NCBI GenBank assembly: GCA_001805085.1
Contig: MHEA01000183.1
Location: 4,836 to 12,637 of the forward strand
Source of the DNA: Nitrospirae bacterium GWC2_57_9
GTDB lineage: Bacteria > Nitrospirota > UBA9217
Length of the DNA stretch: 7,802 nt
Reading direction: 5' to 3'
Position 1 is the first letter of the stretch; each line of letters starts with the position of its first letter. Below, in pieces: positions 1 to 5,714 of this stretch. Made by a program: the position numbers and the translations under genes. The notes under the pieces were generated by a model, which saw only the letters and a program-made list of their open reading frames with translations, was not told where the DNA came from and searched no databases.

Positions 1-14
1 AGCCATCGACATCC

Positions 15-23
15 TGCTATAAT
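15..23 (+). promoter_or_regulatory. Extended -10 promoter element of guaA
   Basis: The sequence TGCTATAAT is a perfect extended -10 box: TGn at 15-17 followed by the consensus hexamer TATAAT at 18-23. Transcription would start near base 30 and give a leader of roughly 28 bases before the GTG start at 58. A -35 box at normal spacing would fall at or beyond the left edge of the window, so it cannot be judged. No riboswitch or attenuator fits in so short a leader. Confidence 0.6.
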
Positions 24-38
24 ATGCACCATCTCTTT

Positions 39-49
39 GAAGGAAGGGG
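39..49 (+). promoter_or_regulatory. guaA ribosome binding site, decides the GTG start
   Basis: The purine-rich run GAAGGAAGGGG ends 8 bases before GTG at 58. An in-frame TTG at 37-39 lies upstream of, and partly within, this run, so it cannot be served by it. GTG at 58 is therefore the better start. The protein then begins MSDIHSERILILDFG, as GuaA proteins normally do. Confidence 0.75.
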
Positions 50-57
50 TTTTTCCC

Positions 58-1608
58 GTGTCAGACATCCACAGCGAACGTATCCTGATCCTCGACTTCG
101 GCTCCCAGTATACCCAGTTGATAGCCCGGCGCGTGCGGGAAGCCAAGGTCTATTGCGAGATATTCCCGTACAACGCCGGCCTCGAAAAGGTCAAGGCCTT
201 CAAGCCGAAGGGGCTGATCCTGTCCGGCGGCCCTTCCAGCGTGTACGATGCCGGTGCGCCCGTCATCGACAAGGCCCACCTGGAGCTGGGAGTGCCCGTG
301 CTCGGCATCTGCTATGGCATGCAGCTCCTGACGCACGTGCTCGGCGGACAGGTGGCAAAATCCACCAAGCGCGAATTCGGCAGGGCGGACCTGAACATCC
401 ATAAGAACGAAGGGCTCTTCGCGGGCATCGGGGAGAGCGGAAAAGCCACCGTCTGGATGAGCCACGGCGACCGAATCGAACAGATGCCGGAATGCTTCAG
501 CGCCATTGCCCATACCGGCAATTCGCCGACTGCTGCAATGGCCGATGAGAAGCGCAAGTTCTATGGCGTTCAGTTCCACCCCGAGGTGGTTCATACTCCC
601 CAGGGCGTGGAGATTCTCAGGAACTTCGTCTACACCATCTGCGGATGCAAGCCCTCCTGGACCATGGCGTCCTTCGTAGATTATTCCGTCGGAGAGATCC
701 GGAAGGCGGTAGGGAACAAACAGGCGGTATGCGGGCTGTCCGGCGGCGTGGACTCCTCGGTCGCCGCCGTTCTCGTGCACAAGGCCATCGGGAAGCAGCT
801 AACCTGCATCTTCGTGAACAACGGCGTGCTGCGCAAAGACGAGGCAGAGAAGGTGCAGCATTCGTTCAAGGACATGGGGCTGAACCTCAAATACGTCGAT
901 GCGTCCCAGGAGTTCCTCTCGCGCCTCACAGGGGTAGAGGACCCGGAAAAAAAGCGAAAGATCATCGGCAACACCTTTATCGAGGTGTTCGAGCGCGAGG
1001 CCCAGGCCGTGGGCGGCGCAGAATTCCTGGTCCAGGGCACGCTCTATCCCGATGTGATCGAGAGTGTTTCATTCAAGGGACCTTCGGCGATCATCAAGTC
1101 CCATCACAATGTGGGCGGTTTGCCGGAGAAGATGAAGCTCAAGCTGGTGGAGCCGCTCCGCGAGTTGTTCAAGGACGAGGTCAGGGCCATCGGCCGCGAA
1201 ATGCAGATGCCCGACGACATCATCGACCGTCAGCCCTTCCCCGGCCCGGGTCTTGCCATCCGCATACTGGGCGAGGTTACGGAGGGGAGGCTCAGGATCC
1301 TGCGCGAGGCCGACGCCATCGTCATCGAGGAGATCAAAAAGGCCGGCCTGTACAAGCAGATCTGGCAGTCTTTTGCCGTGCTGCTGCCGATCAAGACCGT
1401 GGGCGTGATGGGAGACGAGCGGACCTACGAGAATGTAGTCGCTATCCGCGCCGTCACGAGTCAGGACGGCATGACGGCCGACTGGGCCAGGATCCCCTAC
1501 GACCTGCTCGGCACCATGTCGAACCGGATCATCAATGAAGTGAAGGGCGTGAACCGCGTCTGCTTCGACATCTCCTCCAAACCGCCGAGCACCATCGAGT
1601 GGGAATAG
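58..1608 (+). CDS. guaA: GMP synthase (glutamine-hydrolysing)
   Basis: This cytosolic enzyme of purine synthesis converts XMP to GMP using ATP and the amide nitrogen of glutamine. The 516-residue product matches the usual single-chain bacterial length. The N-terminal class I glutamine amidotransferase domain (about 1-195) has the nucleophile Cys85 in GICYGM and completes its triad with His174 and Glu176 in FHPEV. The ATP-pyrophosphatase domain (about 200-390) has the P-loop SGGVDSS at 228-234. The C-terminal dimerisation domain ends in the family signature KPPSTIEWE. All catalytic residues are present, so it should be active. The GTG start is chosen for the ribosome site at 39-49. An extended -10 promoter precedes the gene and a strong terminator follows within 30 bases. 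It is probably transcribed alone or as the last gene of a unit, since upstream sequence is outside the window. Confidence 0.98.
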   Translation: MSDIHSERILILDFGSQYTQLIARRVREAKVYCEIFPYNAGLEKVKAFKPKGLILSGGPSSVYDAGAPVIDKAHLELGVPVLGICYGMQLLTHVLGGQVAKSTKREFGRADLNIHKNEGLFAGIGESGKATVWMSHGDRIEQMPECFSAIAHTGNSPTAAMADEKRKFYGVQFHPEVVHTPQGVEILRNFVYTICGCKPSWTMASFVDYSVGEIRKAVGNKQAVCGLSGGVDSSVAAVLVHKAIGKQLTCIFVNNGVLRKDEAEKVQHSFKDMGLNLKYVDASQEFLSRLTGVEDPEKKRKIIGNTFIEVFEREAQAVGGAEFLVQGTLYPDVIESVSFKGPSAIIKSHHNVGGLPEKMKLKLVEPLRELFKDEVRAIGREMQMPDDIIDRQPFPGPGLAIRILGEVTEGRLRILREADAIVIEEIKKAGLYKQIWQSFAVLLPIKTVGVMGDERTYENVVAIRAVTSQDGMTADWARIPYDLLGTMSNRIINEVKGVNRVCFDISSKPPSTIEWE

Positions 1609-1632
1609 ATGCTCCTGGCTCCTGAAACCGAT

Positions 1633-1664
1633 AAAAGCCTGTTCACAGAACAGGCTTTTTATTT
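1633..1664 (+). terminator. Intrinsic terminator after guaA
   Basis: A perfect 12-bp inverted repeat is present: AAAAGCCTGTTC at 1633-1644 pairs with GAACAGGCTTTT at 1648-1659 around the 3-base loop ACA, and a T-rich tail follows. The A-run on the left flank pairs with the T-tract, so it could also terminate transcription arriving on the other strand. It separates guaA from the cation efflux gene. Confidence 0.93.
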
Positions 1665-1810
1665 GGTTCATTTGTATTTTATTATCGAAATGCAGAAAAC
1701 AAACCTGAAAGAATTCGGCACTGAAACGGCGGATTATTACGGGCAGCACCAACTGAACGGCCACATATATAATTCCTCGCTATCGCATATTTACTTGCAG
1801 GTTCCATCCG

Positions 1811-1819
1811 TGCTATAGT
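1811..1819 (+). promoter_or_regulatory. Candidate extended -10 promoter of the CDF gene
   Basis: TGCTATAGT has the TGn extension and a hexamer with one mismatch to TATAAT. It is almost the same as the element in front of guaA. Only a poor -35 match (TTACTT at 1791-1796, 17-base spacer) lies upstream, as is common for extended -10 promoters. The start point would be near 1826, giving a leader of roughly 38 bases. The rest of the gap between the guaA terminator and this element (1665-1810) is AT-rich, and I see no gene or stable hairpin in it. Confidence 0.45.
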
Positions 1820-1850
1820 TTTCATATCCGGTTTTGCGAACATACCGGCC

Positions 1851-1856
1851 AGGAGG
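1851..1856 (+). promoter_or_regulatory. Ribosome binding site that fixes the TTG start of the CDF gene
   Basis: AGGAGG is a full Shine-Dalgarno core placed 7 bases before TTG at 1864. The upstream in-frame TTG at 1834 has no comparable site and would lie inside the probable leader. Confidence 0.75.
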
Positions 1857-1863
1857 TTCTGCG

Positions 1864-2763
1864 TTGGAGCGGCACGAACGGTTCGGAAGTGCAGGAAGGG
1901 TCATAACGATCGGGTTCTGGGTGAATGCCGCTCTTATGGTCATGAAACTGCTGGCCGGCCATTTCGGCAGGTCCGAAGCGGTCTTTGCCGACGGCATGGA
2001 GAGCGCCGCCGATTTCATCGCTCTGGGTTCCAGTCTGATTGCTCTGCGCATAGGCAGCCGGCCATTCGATGAGGCGCATCCCTACGGGCATGGACGGGCA
2101 GAGAGCATCTCTGCGATCGTAGTATCCTTCGTTATTTTCGCCACAGGCGGATGGATCCTGGCCCGATCCGTACACGCGATCACAGATCAAACGTACCAGG
2201 TACCGTCCATTATCGCCGTGGCCGCTGCCTTTCTTACGATCATCACGAAAGAGGCTCTCTACCGCTATTCCGCTGCAGCCGGCAAATTGCTGGGCAGTCC
2301 CGCGATCCTTGCCGTGGCGAAAGACCATCGAAAGGACTCGATTTCTTCGGTCGGCACCCTCGTCGGCGTCTCCGGAGCGTTCTTCGGTTTGACCGTGCTC
2401 GACCCGGTCGCCGCCGGAATGACCTCGCTCTTCATTTTTCATATCGGCTTCCAAACTTTCATGGGCGCTGCTCACGACCTGATGGACGGCAAGCCGGCCG
2501 ATGAGTCGCTGGAGGCGATGCGGAAGACCGCTGAAGGGGTGGCCGGGGTCGAACATGTCCATGACATACGCTGCCGCCGTTCAGGCCAGTACCTGATCGT
2601 GGACCTCAAGCTCGATATGGACCCCGAGATGACTGTGCGGGAATCCCACGCGATCGCCACGGAAGTAAAGAAGCTTATCTTTGAACGCTACCTGAACGTG
2701 GGCGACGTGATGATCCATGTCAATCCCCATGAGGATCAGCATCAGGATCTTATCCGGCTCTAA
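1864..2763 (+). CDS. Cation diffusion facilitator (CDF) family metal/H+ antiporter
   Basis: This is a predicted inner-membrane exporter of divalent metal ions driven by proton exchange. The product is 299 residues, typical for the family. The first transmembrane helix begins near residue 13. Helix 2 carries the family segment FADGMESAADF with Glu46 and Asp50 where many zinc pumps have HxxxD or DxxxD. The loop DEAHPYGHGRAES has Asp69, His72 and His76, the arrangement of the peripheral metal site of YiiP/FieF. Helix 5 carries KDHRKDSISS with Asp154 and Asp158, where zinc transporters usually have HxxxD. From about residue 205 the cytoplasmic metallochaperone-like domain follows (VEHVHDIRC, HVNPHED). 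The E/D and D/D central site lacks the usual histidine, so manganese, iron or another metal may be carried; this is inference. The start is TTG at 1864, chosen for AGGAGG at 1851-1856. The stop overlaps the stop of the facing permease gene. Confidence 0.93.
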   Translation: MERHERFGSAGRVITIGFWVNAALMVMKLLAGHFGRSEAVFADGMESAADFIALGSSLIALRIGSRPFDEAHPYGHGRAESISAIVVSFVIFATGGWILARSVHAITDQTYQVPSIIAVAAAFLTIITKEALYRYSAAAGKLLGSPAILAVAKDHRKDSISSVGTLVGVSGAFFGLTVLDPVAAGMTSLFIFHIGFQTFMGAAHDLMDGKPADESLEAMRKTAEGVAGVEHVHDIRCRRSGQYLIVDLKLDMDPEMTVRESHAIATEVKKLIFERYLNVGDVMIHVNPHEDQHQDLIRL

Positions 2764-3500
2764 TGCCGCTTGGTCCTCAGATACTTGCCCCCCGTCCAGA
2801 TCAGCACCCCGGCAAATACCACCCGCAGCGTGCCCTCCGAAAGCAGATGTGCAGCTGTTCCGCCGAGGTAGGTCCCGATCAGGATCCCCGGGACGAGCCC
2901 GGAGAGAAGGGCTGTCCTCACATTTCCGAGTTTCCAGTGCGTATAAGCGCCGACTGCGCCCGCAGGGACCATGGTAAGAAGCGAGGTCCCCTGTGCCAGG
3001 TGCTGTTCGAAGCCCGTGAGCAGCACCATTGCCGGGATCATGATCACTCCGCCGCCCACTCCCATCATGCCGGATAAAAAACCCGTGAAGATGCCGGTCA
3101 GAAGCAGAACCACGGCCTTCTGCCACCCCGATTCCAAGCCATGGACTGCGGGGAGGCAGGGTTTGAGCAGCAGCAGGAGAGAGACGAGAATGAGAAAACC
3201 GCCGAAGGAGCGCTTGAGCTTCCACTCGGGGAGCGAATGGGCGAAGTGTGCGCCGGCACGGGCCGTGATGATCGCGGTCGCGGCCATCAGGACGGCGGCA
3301 GGCACATCCACGGTGCCGTTGGTGCCGTAAGCAATCGCACCGGCAATGCCGGTGAAGACGAGGGCAACCAGACTGGTGCCATGGGCCTTGTGTTGATTGA
3401 GTTTCAGGATACCGACCATGAGCGGGATCATGATGATCCCGCCGCCGACGCCAAGAAGGCCGCCGAACAGGCCTGTCAGAAAACCGATGAGGAAGGTCAT
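2760..3500 (-). CDS. TauE/SafE (DUF81) family membrane permease
   Basis: The product is a 246-residue, very hydrophobic inner-membrane protein of the TauE/SafE family, whose characterised members export or import sulfite, sulfoacetate and related organosulfur compounds. The family signature is seen twice: GVGGGIIMIPLM at 17-28 and GVGGGVIMIPAM at 147-158. Each is followed by a GTSL motif (41-44 and 171-174). This is the internal two-repeat build of the family. A basic tail (KYLRTKRH) ends the protein and is probably cytoplasmic. Length and the doubled motif indicate an intact gene. ATG at 3500 starts directly before the first glycine-rich helix, as in relatives, but no clear Shine-Dalgarno site precedes it. 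It faces the CDF gene, and the two stop codons share bases 2761-2762. I cannot assign a substrate. No sulfur genes are nearby. Confidence 0.92.
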   Translation of the reverse strand: MTFLIGFLTGLFGGLLGVGGGIIMIPLMVGILKLNQHKAHGTSLVALVFTGIAGAIAYGTNGTVDVPAAVLMAATAIITARAGAHFAHSLPEWKLKRSFGGFLILVSLLLLLKPCLPAVHGLESGWQKAVVLLLTGIFTGFLSGMMGVGGGVIMIPAMVLLTGFEQHLAQGTSLLTMVPAGAVGAYTHWKLGNVRTALLSGLVPGILIGTYLGGTAAHLLSEGTLRVVFAGVLIWTGGKYLRTKRH

Positions 3501-3510
3501 ATGGGTAAGT

Positions 3511-3632
3511 CAAATCCGAAATCCTAAGCACGAAATCCTAAATAACCAGGGCTGGAAGGAATTCAGGAATATTCCGAAGTTGGAATTTTGAGTTTCGATA
3601 TTATTTAGGATTTGTGATTTCGAATTTGGTGC
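3511..3632 (-). repeat. AT-rich intergenic inverted-repeat element
   Basis: The gap between the permease gene and the HTH-like gene is filled by a palindromic element. The 13-base arm AAATCCTAAATAA (3533-3545) is exactly repeated inverted at 3601-3613, and the similarity continues imperfectly outward for about 10 more bases on each side. The left arm also holds an 11-base direct repeat, CGAAATCCTAA, at 3517-3527 and 3531-3541 (14-base period). Inside the loop is the 10-base palindrome GGAATATTCC (3566-3575). The composition is strikingly AT-rich compared with the genes on either side. It encodes nothing and has no T-tract, so it does not look like a standard terminator. It resembles dispersed AAATCCTAA-type intergenic repeats that I recall from Nitrospirota, Planctomycetota and Desulfobacterota genomes, though I could not check this. 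Confidence 0.65.
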
Positions 3633-3638
3633 TTGCTT

Positions 3639-4031
3639 TTAATCGTTCGCCTTTGGCTTGAAGCCCGAGAACTCCTGCCCGAACTGGTTCGCGGCAGTAA
3701 CACCCACTTCCTGCAGCATCCGGGCATGGGTCTCTTTTATGAGCTCCACGCGGACATCCAGCGCTGCGGCTATATCTTCGAAGGATTGCCCGCCCTGGAA
3801 GTGCCGTTCCGCTATCACGATCTTCAGAAAATCCGCCTGGATCAGCTTCTCCAGTTCCTTGTCCTCCACGGAATAGCTCTCATAGGCCTGGCGCAGCGCT
3901 TTCCCGGCGGCAATCGCCTCCCGGAACTTGTTCACCGCTTCCTCGTAGATCCTGCCTTCCTCAACAGTGAACTCCTTGAAATTGAATTCAGGCATATCCT
4001 GTTTTTTCTTTTCCTTATTCTTTTTCTTCAT
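3639..4031 (-). CDS. Small conserved-looking protein with a possible C-terminal helix-turn-helix
   Basis: I do not recognise a named family. The product is 130 residues, with no signal peptide or membrane segment. It opens with a lysine-rich tail (MKKKNKEKKK), then a mostly helical charged region (about 20-78). Residues 82-108 (QSFEDIAAALDVRVELIKET and following) have the spacing of a helix-turn-helix: small residue and alanines in the first helix, a turn at LDV, then an amphipathic second helix. A DNA-binding or transcription-related role is plausible, but that is inference. The start is ATG at 4031 rather than ATG at 4037: GAAAGAGG ends directly against the upstream ATG but lies 6 bases from the downstream one. 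It has its own strong promoter. The downstream permease gene may be read from the same transcript across the inverted-repeat element. Confidence 0.75.
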   Translation of the reverse strand: MKKKNKEKKKQDMPEFNFKEFTVEEGRIYEEAVNKFREAIAAGKALRQAYESYSVEDKELEKLIQADFLKIVIAERHFQGGQSFEDIAAALDVRVELIKETHARMLQEVGVTAANQFGQEFSGFKPKAND

Positions 4032-4068
4032 GAACATCCTCTTTCAATGGTAGAAAAGCTTGGGCCGT

Positions 4069-4097
4069 ATTCTAAGCCGCGAGGCAGGGATTGTCAA
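4069..4097 (-). promoter_or_regulatory. Near-consensus sigma-70 promoter for the HTH-like gene
   Basis: On the minus strand, a perfect TTGACA -35 box (4097-4092) is separated by exactly 17 bases from TAGAAT (4074-4069), one mismatch from TATAAT. Transcription would start near 4062, about 31 bases before the ATG at 4031. This makes the small gene transcriptionally independent of the three-gene block upstream. It is the best classical promoter in the window. Confidence 0.72.
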
Positions 4098-4146
4098 CGA
4101 TTTTCGAGGTAATTCCAGGGGGAGGAATGAGAATGAAGGACCGTTC

Positions 4147-4869
4147 TCATGGCTTTTCCTTCGAGTCTATTTCCCTGTAAAAAAGAATCAGCCGGTCGAG
4201 AAAGGGATAATATTGCTTGTTATTTATTTCTACGATGTCGTATTCGCAATTTTCAACTTTCAAATGTCCGGTATTGCCTTTCTGAAGAAAGTACAGCCAA
4301 TACTTATTTACAAACCAGATATGTAACAGTTCATGATAGAGAATAACGGCCATGGCGGATTCGTCTTTTCGATGGGTATAGAGAATGTTGCAGTTCTTTG
4401 GGGTGTTCGGCCATTTGCCGGGTCCCGGGGCATTCTTCTTGTATTTTATCCAAAGTGCATACTCCTCCGCGGGCCAGGCAGGGTGAAACTGGCCGTCGGT
4501 ATCGGCGTTGGGGTCAGTGCTTTGCAGCAGGTTATCCTGGAAGGCCACGTTAATCTTCTTTAATGCGGGGAGCTGCGGATGGATGGGGAAGGATGATAAA
4601 TCCTTGAGTAATTTCCTCCCTTCGGTGGTGCTTCCGAATACATTGAATACTTTTGCGATTATCCCTTTCTTCCATTCTTCATCATATTCACCTTCCAGCG
4701 TATGGGCGAACTCCACATCAAGCCCGCCTGTGTTCCACCTCAGGTCGCGAGGTTTTGGTTTAGGCACGACAGGCTGCATATAAGGAGCTCCGTCCACAGC
4801 GTCTGCCCGGTCAGCCTCAGTGATTCGATGAATGTCGCCGATAAACTGTTTCAACCCGCCGCCTTTCAT
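4147..4869 (-). CDS. Putative zincin-like metalloprotein with YHELLHIWF, second of a pair
   Basis: I do not recognise the family. The 240-residue product has no signal peptide or transmembrane helix, so it is probably cytoplasmic or exported by a non-Sec route. The motif YHELLHIWFVN contains HExxH (His179, Glu180, His183), the zinc-binding and catalytic signature of gluzincin/metzincin-type peptidases. A third ligand is not certain: a GH pair at 201-202 is a candidate because the upstream neighbour also has one. The segment DPNADTDGQF (119-128) resembles a calcium-binding loop, but that is weak. It looks paralogous to the gene upstream: shared pieces are TxxGxxLLxxLS (81-92), EYxLxxK (136-142), a KWP triplet (152-154) and the HELLH core. 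Its ATG overlaps the upstream stop as ATGA, implying translational coupling. Peptidase activity is inference from one motif. Confidence 0.72.
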   Translation of the reverse strand: MKGGGLKQFIGDIHRITEADRADAVDGAPYMQPVVPKPKPRDLRWNTGGLDVEFAHTLEGEYDEEWKKGIIAKVFNVFGSTTEGRKLLKDLSSFPIHPQLPALKKINVAFQDNLLQSTDPNADTDGQFHPAWPAEEYALWIKYKKNAPGPGKWPNTPKNCNILYTHRKDESAMAVILYHELLHIWFVNKYWLYFLQKGNTGHLKVENCEYDIVEINNKQYYPFLDRLILFYREIDSKEKP

Positions 4870-5714
4870 TTTCCCGATTCCTTGAGCACGGCTTCCAGTT
4901 CCTTTGCAAACGGCTTGTTGAGCTCTGCGTTCATTTCCTTTAATTTATCGTGAAAATCCTGATCGAACTTCCCGAGCGTGTACTCTTCATGCCCGGACCG
5001 GTATTTCCGTTTCGGAATTTTCAACCCCTTCTCCTGTCGTTCCTTGTCGGCGCCGCCCTTTATGAACCATACGTGCAGGAGCTCATGATAGATACATTCG
5101 GCCATCATCGCAGCATTGTCGTCGATAAAACAGACGCGCATCACCCAATCCTTGTTCTTTTCGTCAATGATGACAGGCGGCCATTTGTCTCCACAGCGGA
5201 GAATACTGGTCTGGCCGGGAGGCAATTTTTCCCCCATGGCATAGACTTTTTCCCCCGTCCACCGGTAAATTTTCAGATATAACCAGTATTCGGTCAGCTT
5301 GGGGTCCAGCCTCTTGATCTCCCCGCATTCTGTGTCCACGCCCACCTGGATTTCTTCCTTAAACCACAGATAGACCTTTACCGTGTATTCTCCTTTTTGT
5401 GAATCGAAAAACATCAGCGAGAGGGTGTTCAGCAGCCACTTTCCGGAAGCGGTATTGGCCAGTTTCTCCAGTCCGTTTTTCACATCCTGCTCGTATGGAG
5501 GGAAAGAGACCAGGACTTTCAGAAAGGAATCCTCCGCGAAATCATGATCTGAGAAGATGACGCGCCTATCCAGAAGCGGCCGCTTCTGAACGGGTATCTT
5601 GACCTCCTCTGTCGATTTCGCCTCTTCACGGGCCGTTTCCACGTTCTCATTGAAAACGTCCTTCACAAAGGCTTGATAGATGTCTCTCCGTCTTTTTTCC
5701 GGGGGTACAATCAT
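4866..5714 (-). CDS. Putative zincin-like metalloprotein with YHELLHVWF, first of a pair
   Basis: I do not recognise the family. The product is 282 residues, hydrophilic, with no signal peptide or membrane span. The motif YHELLHVWFIK gives His210, Glu211 and His214 as an HExxH zinc site. A downstream GHEE (241-244) could supply the third ligand; the neighbour has a GH at an offset nine residues shorter. The N-terminal 45 residues are rich in charged residues and probably flexible. Shared with the downstream gene are TASGKWLLNTLS (88-99), EYWLYLKIYR (142-151), KWP (177-179) and the acidic stretch before YHELLH. The likeness is low overall, suggesting an old duplication. ATG follows directly after the TAG of the large upstream gene, with GGAG 6 bases before the start, and the 3' end overlaps the next gene by four bases. 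It is clearly within the same operon. Peptidase function is inferred, and a non-catalytic zinc fold is possible. Confidence 0.74.
   Translation of the reverse strand: MIVPPEKRRRDIYQAFVKDVFNENVETAREEAKSTEEVKIPVQKRPLLDRRVIFSDHDFAEDSFLKVLVSFPPYEQDVKNGLEKLANTASGKWLLNTLSLMFFDSQKGEYTVKVYLWFKEEIQVGVDTECGEIKRLDPKLTEYWLYLKIYRWTGEKVYAMGEKLPPGQTSILRCGDKWPPVIIDEKNKDWVMRVCFIDDNAAMMAECIYHELLHVWFIKGGADKERQEKGLKIPKRKYRSGHEEYTLGKFDQDFHDKLKEMNAELNKPFAKELEAVLKESGK

Noticed and set aside
61..780. Minus-strand open frame of 239 codons inside guaA
   Set aside because: It is antisense to an unmistakable GuaA coding region and arises from GC-biased third positions.
1609..1818. Open frame of 69 codons starting with ATG directly after the guaA stop
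   Set aside because: It runs through the intrinsic terminator and the candidate promoter of the next gene, has no ribosome site beyond the guaA end, and its composition is that of intergenic DNA.
3505..3512. TTGACT just before the permease start on the minus strand, considered as a -35 box
   Set aside because: A matching -10 would lie inside the coding sequence, and none resembling TATAAT is there.
2581..3531. Minus-strand open frame of 316 codons overlapping the permease gene
   Set aside because: It is an Arg/His/Gly-rich shadow of the permease in another frame and also overlaps the CDF gene end. The permease frame carries the clear family motifs.
4127..4150. Inverted repeat ATGAGAA / TTCTCAT at the 3' end of the three-gene block, considered as its terminator
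   Set aside because: The arms are only 7 bases, AT-rich, with a 10-base loop and no T-tract on the minus strand, so it does not support an intrinsic terminator call.
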